From JBGSIC01 sp041751875 (GTDB taxonomy: Bacteria; Bdellovibrionota; FAC87; UBA2466; JACKAF01): a stretch of 64,000 nucleotides of DNA. The stretch's first letter is position 1. Each line of letters starts with the position of its first letter. The stretch covers positions 124,001 to 188,000 of the forward strand of contig JBGSIC010000015.1 of the NCBI GenBank assembly GCA_041751875.1, in the 5' to 3' direction. Position numbers and translations under genes: made by a program. Below are positions 1-9,470 of the stretch, in pieces. Below the pieces are notes generated by a model that ran no database searches, had not been told where the DNA came from, and was given only the letters and a program-made list of their open reading frames with translations.

Positions 1-2
1 AG

Positions 3-77
3 TCTGGCAATCCACGCGAAATGAATAAGGGAACGCTTCCCCTTCTCAAAGCCTTCGCGGAAGGAAGATCCGCGTGA
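3..77 (+). CDS. C-terminal end of an unidentified upstream gene (partial)
   Basis: An open frame enters from the left edge and ends with TGA at 75-77, giving 24 visible residues that end in AEGRSA. Its stop overlaps the GTG start of the next gene in a GTGA, the same junction style used elsewhere in this operon, so it is probably the gene preceding mlaF. Too little is visible to name it. Confidence 0.45.
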   Translation, partial: SGNPREMNKGTLPLLKAFAEGRSA

Positions 78-808
78 TCCGTTTTTCAAAAGTAAGTAAG
101 AGCTTTGGCAAGAAAGAAGTGTTGAAGAATATTGATCTCGAGATCTTGCCGGGCAAGATTTTGTTTGTGCTCGGTAAATCAGGCACGGGCAAGTCGGTAC
201 TACTCAAACATATCGTTGGCTTGATGGCGCCCGACGCGGGTGAAGTCTGGGTGGAAGAAAAGAAAGTATCCGCCTTAGGTGAAGAGGAGCTTTTTGAAGT
301 GCGCCGATGGTGCGGCATGGTTTTTCAGCAGCCCGCTCTGCTTGATTCCTTTACCGTGTACGAAAATTTGGCTTTGGGTATTCGCTCCCACCGCCTTGCG
401 GAAACAGTGGAAGCGGAGCGAGCAAAAATTTTGGAGAAACTCGATCTGTTAGATTTGGATCCAGCTCTGTTGTCCAAGTATCCACCCGAAGTGAGTTATG
501 GGGTGCAAAAACGATTGAGTTTGTGCCGATCGCTTGTTTTAGAACCACGCTACTTGCTATTTGATGAGCCCACGACGGCCCAGGATCCTATTTCAACCAA
601 GGTGATAAATGCGTTGATTGTCCAGCTTTCCCAGAAAGTCGGTGTGACCTGTGTGGTTGTGTCGCACGACATGCCAAGTGCACTATCGATTGGGGAACGG
701 ATTGTCGTTTTAGAGGAGGGAAGGGTTGTGGACGACGGATCGCCTAAAGAAGTCTTGAGGTCGTCAGTGCCAATCACCAAAGCCTTCTTACAGGAGGCTT
801 CTGCTTGA
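74..808 (+). CDS. mlaF: MlaF-like ABC transporter ATPase (phospholipid/MCE transport)
   Basis: ATP-binding subunit expected to power an MCE-type phospholipid transporter from the cytoplasmic face of the inner membrane. Visible: Walker A GKSGTGKS (residues 34-41), Q-loop in VFQQPALLD, Walker B YLLFDEPT and the switch His in VVSHD. The 244-residue length is normal. The start is GTG at 74. The ABC signature, normally LSGG-like, reads VSYGVQ here, replacing the second-position glycine with tyrosine; this is unusual but lies in an otherwise intact domain. The gene overlaps the following permease gene by 4 nt (TTGA) and belongs to mlaF-mlaE-mlaE-mlaD. The family assignment rests on this context as well as sequence. 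Confidence 0.9.
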   Translation: MIRFSKVSKSFGKKEVLKNIDLEILPGKILFVLGKSGTGKSVLLKHIVGLMAPDAGEVWVEEKKVSALGEEELFEVRRWCGMVFQQPALLDSFTVYENLALGIRSHRLAETVEAERAKILEKLDLLDLDPALLSKYPPEVSYGVQKRLSLCRSLVLEPRYLLFDEPTTAQDPISTKVINALIVQLSQKVGVTCVVVSHDMPSALSIGERIVVLEEGRVVDDGSPKEVLRSSVPITKAFLQEASA

Positions 809-1602
809 AGGATTCCATTACTTATCTTGGCCGCTGGGTGTCTTTAGGCATTGCAGATTTTGGTGGCGCATTTCTGTTTTTTCAACAGGTGATCAACAAT
901 GCCTTACGCAAAGGAGTGCGTTTTCGCTACTTCATTGAACAAATGTATGAGGTAGGGGTGCGCTCAGTTCCCACCACAGTCACTGCGGGCCTTTTCGTTG
1001 GAGCCATTTTGGCTATTCAGCTCAACGCACAGCTAAAAGATTACGGTGCGCAAAGTGCCCTGGGCGGATTGACGACTTCGACTATGATCCGGAATATCGG
1101 TCCAGTGCTAATCGCCTTCATGTTGTCTGGAAAAATTGGCGCTTACACCACGGCCGAACTGGCCACCTTAAGAGTGACACAACAAATGGACGCGCTTAGG
1201 TGTCTGGGAGTAGACCCCCAGCAGCTCATCATTGTTCCCCGACTGCTTGCCATTGTTTGCGGAAGTTTTTGTCTTCTTTTGATTGGGCTGATGGTCGGAT
1301 TGGGAGGAGGAATTGCCGTTTCCTCGCTCGTTTTGGACGTGAACCCGATTGCTTACCTTCAGCGCATTCCACAGTATGTTTCAGGTTGGAGCGTGGGGAC
1401 GGGTGTGATCAAGGCTCTGGTTTACGGGGTGGTTATCGGTTGGATCGCTTGTTACCGCGGGGTGACCGCTGAAGGAGGAGCCGCCGGAGTGGGAAGGGCA
1501 GTCAAGCGAGCTTCCGTTGACAGTTTGGTCGTAATAATTCTTCTGGATTTTATTTTGTCTTCGCTTTCCACGAAGCTTTACGATCTTTGGGGGAGCTACT
1601 GA
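805..1602 (+). CDS. mlaE: MlaE-family permease, copy 1
   Basis: Integral membrane permease of the MlaE/YrbE (DUF140) family, 265 residues. The family core is visible: GLFVGAILAIQLNAQL, then RNIGPVLIAFMLSGKIGAYTTAELATLRVTQQMDAL, followed by the LGVDP segment that contacts the ATPase and several hydrophobic helices. It starts with TTG at 805, preceded by a good ribosome site (CAGGAGG, 791-797) and overlapping the mlaF stop. In the best-known transporter (E. coli MlaFEDB) MlaE is a homodimer; here a second, clearly different MlaE gene follows at once, so this subunit may form a heterodimer. That is an inference. Confidence 0.92.
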   Translation: MKDSITYLGRWVSLGIADFGGAFLFFQQVINNALRKGVRFRYFIEQMYEVGVRSVPTTVTAGLFVGAILAIQLNAQLKDYGAQSALGGLTTSTMIRNIGPVLIAFMLSGKIGAYTTAELATLRVTQQMDALRCLGVDPQQLIIVPRLLAIVCGSFCLLLIGLMVGLGGGIAVSSLVLDVNPIAYLQRIPQYVSGWSVGTGVIKALVYGVVIGWIACYRGVTAEGGAAGVGRAVKRASVDSLVVIILLDFILSSLSTKLYDLWGSY

Positions 1603-2384
1603 TGCTTCACGAGATTGGTGCTCAAGGGATGCGTTGGGGCTTAGGTCTCCGCGACTTTGCTTTGCTGGTCAGTCAGGGAGGAGCGGCGCTGTGGGACCAG
1701 ATCCGAGGGCGCCGCTTTCGATTTGCGGAGACGATCGAGCAAATTTACACGATGGCAGTGCTCAGCTTGCCCGTGATGATCTTTGCGCTTGTTTTTGTCA
1801 GCCTCATGTTTACGCTCGAATTCGCCTTTCACATGCGACTCGTCCTGCAGCAGGATTCTTTGGTCCCGGCTTTTTCTACGATCTTTTTACTCCGGGAGTT
1901 TGGTCCCGTGGTGACCTGCTTTTTATTGGCCTCGCGAGTGGGAGCCGCCATCGCCGCTGAAGTGGCAACGCTACGAGTCAGCGATCAAATTGATGCCTTT
2001 CGCTTGTTGGGGCTCGACCCCGTTGAGTACCTGCTGATTCCTCGCTGGATAGGTTGTGTGTTCGCCTGTGTCACCATTACGGTCGTCGCGCTTGCCGTGG
2101 CGATTGTGGCGGGGGCTCTGATTGCCTCCCAAGCTTTGAACTATCCCATAGGGCAGTATTTCTCAACGATGTTTGTTTTTGCTCGCTGGTCAGATTTGCA
2201 GCAGTGCTTGGTCAAATCAGCCACGTTCGGCGCGTTAATTCCGCTTATCGCGGTGTATCAAGGTCTTCATTGCCGCTTTGGGCCAGAAGGAGTCGGTGAA
2301 GCGACGACAAATGCGGTGGTTTACTCATTCTTACTGATATTTATCACCGATTTTCTTTTAACCTACCTGTTCTACGCATTATAA
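1602..2384 (+). CDS. mlaE: MlaE-family permease, copy 2
   Basis: Second MlaE/YrbE-family permease, 260 residues from the ATG at 1602. I prefer this start because it overlaps the previous stop (TGATG) and has GGGGAG just upstream; an in-frame TTG at 1587 would add five residues. Family motifs are present: LREFGPVVTCFLLASRVGAAIAAEVATLRVSDQIDAF and LGLDPVEYL. It is diverged from copy 1, so this is not a recent duplication. Its immediate coupling to copy 1 suggests the two make one transporter. Confidence 0.9.
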   Translation: MLHEIGAQGMRWGLGLRDFALLVSQGGAALWDQIRGRRFRFAETIEQIYTMAVLSLPVMIFALVFVSLMFTLEFAFHMRLVLQQDSLVPAFSTIFLLREFGPVVTCFLLASRVGAAIAAEVATLRVSDQIDAFRLLGLDPVEYLLIPRWIGCVFACVTITVVALAVAIVAGALIASQALNYPIGQYFSTMFVFARWSDLQQCLVKSATFGALIPLIAVYQGLHCRFGPEGVGEATTNAVVYSFLLIFITDFLLTYLFYAL

Positions 2385-2422
2385 TGAAAGAGGCCCTAAT
2401 CTTTCCTCTTTCGGTCGTTTAG

Positions 2423-2451
2423 TTGACGTCCCCAATCCCCCGTAATATCGA
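2423..2451 (+). promoter_or_regulatory. Possible sigma-70-type promoter before mlaD
   Basis: TTGACG (2423-2428) and TATCGA (2446-2451) are separated by 17 nt. Transcription would begin within a few bases of the mlaD ATG at 2460, which has no Shine-Dalgarno sequence. It would be an internal promoter after the 75-bp gap that follows the second permease. Confidence 0.35.
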
Positions 2452-2459
2452 CACTGCGC

Positions 2460-3212
2460 ATGTTGAATCGACGCAAGGAATATTTAGTCGGCTGTCTTGT
2501 GATTGTCGTACTGCTTTTGGTGGGAGTTTTCGGTTGGCTACTGGGTGCCTTTTCCCCTTTTTCCAGTTCGGTGACCTACCACTTGCTCTATGGTTTTGCG
2601 GGGGGAGTAGAGAAGGGATCAGCGGTTCGAGTGGCCGGCGTAAAAGTCGGTCGGGTTGAAAACATCGAGTTTCTGCCCGAGACCAGCAGGGACCAGGAAG
2701 ATCCCGTCGCTCTGAAAGTCACTATTCACGTAGCGAAGGATGCGGCCCCAAGTATCCGTAAGAATTCGAAGTTCTTTGTGAACATGGCGGGTATTATTGG
2801 AGAGCGGTATATCGAGATCAGTCCTGGAACGCTCGAGGCTGCTCGGCTTGAAGCAGGGGAAACCGTGCGAGGGGTAGACCCTCCTCGGATAGACCAGCTG
2901 CTTTCTCAAGGCTTCAACGTATTTGGCAAGTTGCAGGCTTTCATGGAAGAGAACGAAGAATCGGTCTCTGTTTTTCTTAAAGATATGTCAAAAATGATCA
3001 AGGGCAATGAGTGGCGAAAGTTGATTGCTCTGGTCGACAACGTTAATGCGATGACGTCCGAGATTCGGGTGGTCACTAAGAAGCTGAACCAACCCACCGG
3101 GCAGGAAGTATTCGACAAGCTTTATGATCTTATTGGCAGAGCGCATGAGATCGACAAGGAAACCCTCAAGCAGTTTTTGCAAGAGGAAGGTATTCGCGCT
3201 CGCATCTTCTAA
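2460..3212 (+). CDS. mlaD: MlaD-like MCE-domain lipid-binding protein
   Basis: Periplasmic substrate-binding subunit anchored in the inner membrane, expected to form a ring that passes phospholipid to or from the MlaE permeases. One N-terminal membrane helix (about residues 8-31) is followed by a single MCE domain (about 36-135) with the typical YGFAGGVEKGSAVRVAGVKVG opening and the later FVNMAGIIGERYIEI strand. The C-terminal 110 residues look helical, as in longer MCE proteins. The 250-residue length is longer than E. coli MlaD (about 183). It closes the operon started at 74. No ribosome-binding site is seen before the ATG. Confidence 0.9.
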   Translation: MLNRRKEYLVGCLVIVVLLLVGVFGWLLGAFSPFSSSVTYHLLYGFAGGVEKGSAVRVAGVKVGRVENIEFLPETSRDQEDPVALKVTIHVAKDAAPSIRKNSKFFVNMAGIIGERYIEISPGTLEAARLEAGETVRGVDPPRIDQLLSQGFNVFGKLQAFMEENEESVSVFLKDMSKMIKGNEWRKLIALVDNVNAMTSEIRVVTKKLNQPTGQEVFDKLYDLIGRAHEIDKETLKQFLQEEGIRARIF

Positions 3213-3260
3213 CAAATCGTAATCTTTAGTTTTACAAGAAGTTTTAATAAAGGGAGACTT

Positions 3261-3815
3261 ATGAGAATCATGCGCCTCAGCTTTGCTTTATTTCTTGCCT
3301 TGTTCTTTTGCTGCCTTTCCGAAGCAGCCGTTCCACAAAACGTTCAAAATATTTCTCTTGAAGAACTGCGCATGGAGAAACGGTTTGGGTTTGGCTTTAG
3401 CGCCGCAGGTCCTCTTTCGCTTCTGGGAATCGAGTTTGATTTTAACGTGACTCCCGAGGTCAGCATCGGCGGGGGAATGGGAACGGGTTTGGATTATTCC
3501 ACCATGATGGTGAAGGGTCGGTATTTTCTTTTGGGTAAAACGGTAAGTCCGTACATCGGTGTTGGATTAGCTCGTTGGTGGAGTCAGGGGACCAATGAGA
3601 AGAACCTGTCGCCTTCTATTTTGCAGAAAAAGTTTTTGAAACCGGGGAGTGACCTGTCAGACGGGTTCAACGTGTTTCTCGTTTATCCGGTAATCGGTGT
3701 TCAGCTCATGCAACCCAATGGTCTTTCGGTGTTCGCAGAAGTGCAGTACTTAATTAAACTGCTCACGCTGGCAAACGGCGCGTATGCCGGTTTAGGAATG
3801 CACTGGTACTTTTAG
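3261..3815 (+). CDS. Small predicted outer-membrane beta-barrel protein
   Basis: I do not recognise a named family. The 184-residue product has a cleavable signal peptide (hydrophobic run after MRIMRLSF, likely cut near SEAA). It is followed by alternating glycine/aromatic amphipathic segments such as FGFGFSAAGPLSLLGIEFDF and VSPYIGVGLARWW, and ends in an aromatic residue (HWYF), which is typical of outer-membrane barrels. A clear GGGAG ribosome site precedes the ATG. It lies 48 bp after mlaD, so a link to envelope lipid transport is possible but unproven. Confidence 0.7.
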   Translation: MRIMRLSFALFLALFFCCLSEAAVPQNVQNISLEELRMEKRFGFGFSAAGPLSLLGIEFDFNVTPEVSIGGGMGTGLDYSTMMVKGRYFLLGKTVSPYIGVGLARWWSQGTNEKNLSPSILQKKFLKPGSDLSDGFNVFLVYPVIGVQLMQPNGLSVFAEVQYLIKLLTLANGAYAGLGMHWYF

Positions 3816-3857
3816 GTCTAGTCTCTTCGCTTCATTCGTAACTTTCACTAACTCGCT

Positions 3858-5804
3858 ATGGTTTGGAAACCTTTCACTTGGCTGAGGGAAACAAACACAC
3901 TACGGCGTTCGCTTGCCTTTTACTTCCTTCCTATCTCGATTATTCCCGTTATCGTGATCAGTATTTACGCCGCGCAAGTGGTGCAAAAGACCACAAACGA
4001 GACCCTTGCGGAGCGGGCTGATTCAACTCGAGACGTGCTGATTGCCGATTTTGATTCCTTAAGCCAACGAATCCTTACCGTTGCCAAAAGCCACGCCAAT
4101 CACCCCATTCTGCAACAAAAAGTGATAGCTCGTCACGAAGCGGGCATTCGAGCGGAGCTGGAAAATTTTGGCGGAGAAGGGCGTAGAAGAGTTTTTGCTG
4201 CAGACGGTACTTTCATCGCGGCCGTCGGAAAATCTACGCAAGACGTCGATTATCTCAGCCGGGAAGCGGTAAAAATTGTAAAGAAAAAGGGACAGTGGCA
4301 ATCGTTCTACTTTTTGCCTGAAGAAAATGGTTTCGTCCAAATTGTCCGCGTGGCGATCGCGCCCAAGGCCGGACGTATTGTCGGTATTTTGGAAGAAGAA
4401 GTCGCTCTCGGGAGAGAGTACTTGGTAGGCTTAAAAGCCAAGCGTGGCGTGGACATGGCGGTCTTTGATCCTAAATTCACCAGTGCGGTGGGCAGTTTTG
4501 CCGTACCTCAGGCAAGCTTTCAACCTCTCTTTCAGCTTTCCATTCGCCAAACGGGCGGCCCGGTAGCACCGCATCTCACTCATCTGGGTGATGAGCGCTA
4601 CTCGACTTTTCTTTATCCCTTACCCTCCGATGTCACGGGAAAGAGTTGGGGATACCTCGCCGTGTTCATGTCGATGACAAAACTCGATCTGGCCGTCGGG
4701 AGTCTCCGTCAGACGATGATCTATTTGGCGTTGCTTTTGGTGTTGATGGCTTCGCTACTCATTTTTGTTTTCTCCAATCGCTTGGTGCGACCCATCGAGG
4801 CGCTTGTAGCGGCGATGAAGCGGGCAAAGGGCGGACAGGTAGACGAAATTCCCGATCTCCAGTCGACTGTAGAAATTGAGTATCTCGTTCGTTCCTTTAA
4901 TGTGATGGCGAGAAGCGTCGCCCAGAGTAAAAATGCCCTGGAGGCGAAACTCCAAGAGCTTCACCGGGCCAACCAAGAAATTCAGCAGGCGCAATCCACC
5001 TTGGTCCAAAACGCCAAGATGGCTTCCATTGGTCAAATGGTTGCTGGTGTCGCGCACGAGCTTAACAATCCCATCGGCTTTATCTATAGCAACATGCACC
5101 ACCTTTCTGAATACGCTCAGAAACTTCGTAAAGTGATGGACGCGTACCAGGCGATACACCCGCGTCTCACACCCGAGGACCGGCAAGCAATCGAAAAGAC
5201 GATGGAGACACTCGAGGTGGAGTTTATTCTCAAAGACATCGAGGATCTGACTCGTAGTTGTTTGGATGGCGCCCAGCGAACAAAAGATATTGTATTGGGC
5301 CTACGCACGTTCTCTCGCATCGATGATGAATCGGTATTTCGACCGGCAGACTTGATCGATGGACTACGCAGTACGATTCGCTTGTTGCAGACCGACTTTA
5401 AACAGCGGATCACCGTGCACGAAAAATACGCTGAACTGCCCCTCGTAGAATGCAACCCCTCTCAGATAAATCAAGTGTTTATGAATGTTCTTTCCAACGC
5501 GGGTCAGGCGATTGCGCAAAAAGGTGATATTTGGATCGAAGCTTCGGTCCAAGACGGGCAGGTCGTAATCGAAATCGAAGATAGCGGTCCGGGAATGGAC
5601 AAAAAGACCATGGACCAGATTTTTGACCCCTTCTTCACCACCAAAAAAGTGGGCGATGGGACCGGTTTAGGCTTGAGCATTGCCTATGGCTTAATCCAAA
5701 AGCACCATGGGTCCATCGCCGTCGCAAGCGAACAAGGTGTTGGGACGCGCTTCACCATTACTCTTCCTATTACTCAGCCTGTTTCCCTAAGCGCTTCCTC
5801 TTAG
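3858..5804 (+). CDS. Membrane sensor histidine kinase (Cache-like sensor, HAMP, HisKA, HATPase)
   Basis: Two-component sensor kinase of 648 residues. Visible in order: membrane helix near residues 17-40, an extracytoplasmic sensory region (about 45-275) resembling a double Cache fold, a second helix (about 285-308), HAMP (about 308-360), a coiled linker, then the phosphoacceptor box VAGVAHELNNP with His400. The ATP-binding domain follows: N box in NQVFMNVLSNAGQAI, G1 DSGPGMD, F box FDPFFTTK and G2 GTGLGLS. All catalytic residues appear intact. No response regulator is adjacent, so its partner is encoded elsewhere. No ribosome-binding site is evident. The ligand is unknown. Confidence 0.88.
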   Translation: MVWKPFTWLRETNTLRRSLAFYFLPISIIPVIVISIYAAQVVQKTTNETLAERADSTRDVLIADFDSLSQRILTVAKSHANHPILQQKVIARHEAGIRAELENFGGEGRRRVFAADGTFIAAVGKSTQDVDYLSREAVKIVKKKGQWQSFYFLPEENGFVQIVRVAIAPKAGRIVGILEEEVALGREYLVGLKAKRGVDMAVFDPKFTSAVGSFAVPQASFQPLFQLSIRQTGGPVAPHLTHLGDERYSTFLYPLPSDVTGKSWGYLAVFMSMTKLDLAVGSLRQTMIYLALLLVLMASLLIFVFSNRLVRPIEALVAAMKRAKGGQVDEIPDLQSTVEIEYLVRSFNVMARSVAQSKNALEAKLQELHRANQEIQQAQSTLVQNAKMASIGQMVAGVAHELNNPIGFIYSNMHHLSEYAQKLRKVMDAYQAIHPRLTPEDRQAIEKTMETLEVEFILKDIEDLTRSCLDGAQRTKDIVLGLRTFSRIDDESVFRPADLIDGLRSTIRLLQTDFKQRITVHEKYAELPLVECNPSQINQVFMNVLSNAGQAIAQKGDIWIEASVQDGQVVIEIEDSGPGMDKKTMDQIFDPFFTTKKVGDGTGLGLSIAYGLIQKHHGSIAVASEQGVGTRFTITLPITQPVSLSASS

Positions 5805-5963
5805 TAACCCTACTCGATGTATTTGAGGTTGGGGCTGCAGCTACAGCCTTCGGGAACCAGTCCCGTTCCATCCCAGAACCCAGACCCTCAGGTACGAAGC
5901 ACTCGCGAACCAGAATGTAAACTTCCACTCGTTCGAGCCGCTCGCGTATGATATTAAGTCTTT

Positions 5964-8900
5964 ATGCCTGATCAGACCCGCATCGCCCAACTGCGCGCGG
6001 CTTTGTCTTCGCGCATCCTGGTATTGGATGGCGCGATGGGAACCGCCATTCAAGACCTTAACCTCACCGCCAAAGATTTCGGCGGGGCCGCCTATGAGGG
6101 CTGCAACGAAAATCTGGTTTTGACTGCGCCCGAAGTAGTGAGAAAAATTCACCAGACCTATCTCGAAGCCGGTGCGGACATCGTCGAAACCGACACTTTT
6201 GGCGGAACACCAGTGGTGCTTGCCGAGTTCGAGCTGGCCGATAAAACTTACGCGATAAACTTTGAAGCGGCGCGCCTGGCCCGAGAAGCGGCTGACAAAT
6301 TTACAGATAAAACGCGGTTTGTGGCGGGATCCATTGGGCCGACTACGAAAGCCATTTCCGTTACGGGTGGTATCACGTTCAATGAACTCGTCGAAAATTT
6401 TTATGCGCAAGCCAAAGGCTTGGTCGCCGGCGGCTCAGATTACCTCCTAATCGAGACGTCTCAAGACACGCGCAACATTAAAGCGGCGCTGATTGGCATT
6501 GGGAATCTGTTCAAGGAGATAGGCGACTCGGTCCCCGTTGCTATCTCAGGAACCATTGAGCCCATGGGAACCATGCTGGGGGGACAGACCGTTGAAGCTT
6601 TGTGGGCTTCGGTGGCGCACGCAAATCTCCTTTATATAGGGCTTAACTGTGCGACAGGCCCGGAGTTCATGACAGACCATATTCGCTCCTTAGCGGAACT
6701 GGCGAATTGTCCGATTGCTTGTGTGCCGAACGCAGGACTTCCTGACGAGGAAGGCAGGTACCTAGAGACCCCGCAGATGATGTCGCAGGTTGTGGGGAGG
6801 TTCATGAATGAGGGATGGATCAACTTAATTGGTGGCTGTTGTGGTACCAGGCCGGATCACATCGCGGCATTCGCAAAACTCGTTAAAAACATTAAGCCAC
6901 GCGTGATTCCGACCGTTCGCCGAAGCTTCCTTTCTGGACTGGAATACCTAGAGATTACCGATGATCTGCGTCCCTTGATCGTGGGAGAGCGCACAAACGT
7001 TATCGGAAGCAAGAAATTCAAAGAACTTATCGTTGCTGGCAAATATGAAGAGGCTTCAGAAGTCGGGCGCGCCCAAGTAAAGAACGGAGCGCACATTCTG
7101 GACGCTTGCTTAGCTAATCCGGATCGCGAAGAAAAGACAGACATGTCGCTATTTCTCGATCAAGTGATTCGCAAAGTGAAAGTGCCGTTGATGATCGATT
7201 CCACCGATGAAGCGGTCATCGAAGAAGCGCTTACTTATTGTCAGGGCAAGGCGATTATTAACTCCGTTAACTTGGAAGACGGAGAGGAGCGTTTTGAAAA
7301 GGTGGTGCCGCTTGCGCGCAAGTTTGGTGCGGCACTCGTTGTCGGTACGATTGACGACGATCCTGATCAGGGGATGGGTGTTACCCGAAAACGAAAGCTC
7401 GAAATTGCAGAGCGTTCCTACGCGCTTCTGACGGGAAAGTATGGGGTACCACCCGAAGATATTTACTGGGATCCGTTGGTCTTTCCCTGCGCAACCGGCG
7501 ATCAAAACTATGTGGGATCCGCACCCGAAACCATTGAAGGCATTCGTCTTATCAAGGAGCGTTTCCCGGCGACTAAAACTGTTTTAGGCATATCCAACGT
7601 GAGCTTCGGTCTTCCGCCTTTGGGGCGGGAAGTGTTGAACTCTGTGTTTCTTTATCACTGTGTTTCCGCCGGCCTGGATTTGGCCATCGTTAATTCCGAA
7701 AAGTTAGAGCGATACGCCAGCATCGGAGACACGGAAAAACAACTCGCGGAAGATCTTCTTTTCAACAGAGGAAAGGATCCCATCGCCGCTTTTGCCGCTC
7801 ATTTTCGGGGGAAAAAGGCCAGTTCACGCAAAGAAGGCGTGGTATTGCCGCTTGATGAGCGCCTCGGCCAGTACATCATTGAGGGGTCCAAAGAGGGATT
7901 GATCCAAGACTTGGAGTTAAAGCTCAAGGAATCGCGTCCGCTGGAAATTATCAATGGGCCTTTGATGAAGGGCATGGACGAAGTCGGTCGGCTTTTCAAC
8001 GCGAATAAATTGATTGTTGCGGAAGTCTTGCAGTCAGCAGAGGCAATGAAAGCCGCTGTGGCCTATCTCGAAGCGTTCATGGAGAAGAAGGAAACTTCCA
8101 CGCGGGGCAAGATTGTTCTGGCAACGGTGAAAGGAGATGTCCATGACATTGGCAAAAACTTGGTGGAAATCATCCTGAGCAACAACGGCTTTGAAGTGGT
8201 CAACCTGGGAATCAAAGTTCCTCCGCAGACTTTGATTGAGGCCGTGAGAAAACACAATCCCGATATCGTTGGACTTTCCGGCCTTTTGGTTAAATCGGCT
8301 CAGCAGATGGTGAGCACTGCCGCTGATTTTGCCGAAGCAGGAGTCAGCACGCCCATTTTGGTCGGAGGGGCCGCGCTGAGTGAGCGTTTTGTGGATACCA
8401 AAATTTCCAAAGCATACGGGAATGGTACGGTGGCTTACGCTCCTGACGCGATGAAGGGATTGGAACTTGCTAAAACTATCGTTGATAAAGAGAGCTTTGA
8501 AAAGTTTCGTGAAGAACTCGCCACCCGTCGTAAAAGTGTCGGGCTAGTCACGCAAGAGCCCGAACTCGTGCAGCGTCCTGTCTCCACGACGCGGTCAATT
8601 AAGATCGATCGGCTGACAACCTTCCCGCAGCCCCCCGATTTTCGCCGCCATGTTTTGGCGCAGAATACCTCGATTGATCAGGTTTGGAATTACATCAACC
8701 CGATGATGCTTTATGGGCGTCATCTGGGAGTTCGTGGCCAAATTGTACGGCTTCTAACGGAGATGGGGCACGATCGAAAAGTGGCGGACCAGGTACGTGC
8801 GCAGGACGAAAAGGCCTTTAGCATTTGGGAAGCCGTCGAAGAGGTGAAGCAGGAGTATCGTGGCACTCCTTTTATGGCTCCTTCAGCGACTTACCAGTTT

Positions 8901-9470
8901 TTCTCAGCTTACTCAGAAGGAAATACGCTCGTGCTTTTGGATCAAGGCAACGAGAAGGGCCGCTTTGAGTTTCCGCGCCAGTCGAAAGCACCAGGCCTGT
9001 GCTTGGCGGATTTGGCGGATCCCGATGTGAATAGCGGCGACAACATTGCGCTATTTGCCGTTACCGTGGGGCGGGGCCTGCGAGAGGAAGCAGAAAGATT
9101 AAAGAACAGCGGCGCGTACCTTAAGTCGCATATTGTTCAGGCTCTTGCGTTGGAGTCCGCTGAAGCTTTTGCGGAGTTCTTGCATGCGCAGATTCGCAGG
9201 ATGTGGGGAGTGGCTGATTCACCCCAGATGACCATGCTCGAGCGTTTTCAAGGGAAGTACCACGGGAAACGTTATTCTTTTGGCTATCCGGCCTGCCCTA
9301 ATCTTGCCGATCAAGAGATTTTGTTCCGCCTGCTGGAACCTGCGTCGATTGGGATTGCTCTGACTGAAGGGCATATGATGGATCCGGAAGCGAGTGTGAG
9401 CGCACTCGTGTTCCACCACCCGCAAGCCAGCTACTTCTCCGTTGGCGCTCAGACAGCGGGTGAAATATGA
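5964..9470 (+). CDS. metH: Cobalamin-dependent methionine synthase
   Basis: Transfers the methyl group of 5-methyltetrahydrofolate to homocysteine through bound cobalamin, in the cytoplasm. All four modules are present in 1168 residues: homocysteine domain with zinc ligands Cys229, Cys292 and Cys293 (GLNCATGPEF, GGCCGTRPDH); pterin-binding domain (about 335-600); cobalamin domain with DVHDIG, His727 being the lower cobalt ligand; and the C-terminal AdoMet reactivation domain with RYSFGYPACP. The start is ATG 5964, with no Shine-Dalgarno and a TATGAT box at 5947-5952, so the leader would be very short. I searched 5805-5963 for a cobalamin or SAM riboswitch and saw none. It overlaps the next gene by 4 nt (ATGA). 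Confidence 0.97.
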   Translation: MPDQTRIAQLRAALSSRILVLDGAMGTAIQDLNLTAKDFGGAAYEGCNENLVLTAPEVVRKIHQTYLEAGADIVETDTFGGTPVVLAEFELADKTYAINFEAARLAREAADKFTDKTRFVAGSIGPTTKAISVTGGITFNELVENFYAQAKGLVAGGSDYLLIETSQDTRNIKAALIGIGNLFKEIGDSVPVAISGTIEPMGTMLGGQTVEALWASVAHANLLYIGLNCATGPEFMTDHIRSLAELANCPIACVPNAGLPDEEGRYLETPQMMSQVVGRFMNEGWINLIGGCCGTRPDHIAAFAKLVKNIKPRVIPTVRRSFLSGLEYLEITDDLRPLIVGERTNVIGSKKFKELIVAGKYEEASEVGRAQVKNGAHILDACLANPDREEKTDMSLFLDQVIRKVKVPLMIDSTDEAVIEEALTYCQGKAIINSVNLEDGEERFEKVVPLARKFGAALVVGTIDDDPDQGMGVTRKRKLEIAERSYALLTGKYGVPPEDIYWDPLVFPCATGDQNYVGSAPETIEGIRLIKERFPATKTVLGISNVSFGLPPLGREVLNSVFLYHCVSAGLDLAIVNSEKLERYASIGDTEKQLAEDLLFNRGKDPIAAFAAHFRGKKASSRKEGVVLPLDERLGQYIIEGSKEGLIQDLELKLKESRPLEIINGPLMKGMDEVGRLFNANKLIVAEVLQSAEAMKAAVAYLEAFMEKKETSTRGKIVLATVKGDVHDIGKNLVEIILSNNGFEVVNLGIKVPPQTLIEAVRKHNPDIVGLSGLLVKSAQQMVSTAADFAEAGVSTPILVGGAALSERFVDTKISKAYGNGTVAYAPDAMKGLELAKTIVDKESFEKFREELATRRKSVGLVTQEPELVQRPVSTTRSIKIDRLTTFPQPPDFRRHVLAQNTSIDQVWNYINPMMLYGRHLGVRGQIVRLLTEMGHDRKVADQVRAQDEKAFSIWEAVEEVKQEYRGTPFMAPSATYQFFSAYSEGNTLVLLDQGNEKGRFEFPRQSKAPGLCLADLADPDVNSGDNIALFAVTVGRGLREEAERLKNSGAYLKSHIVQALALESAEAFAEFLHAQIRRMWGVADSPQMTMLERFQGKYHGKRYSFGYPACPNLADQEILFRLLEPASIGIALTEGHMMDPEASVSALVFHHPQASYFSVGAQTAGEI

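Noticed and set aside
5805..5963. Possible cobalamin or SAM riboswitch before metH
   Set aside because: Only short inverted repeats (GGCTG/CAGCC; GGAAC/GTTCC) are present; no B12-box-like or SAM core sequence was found.
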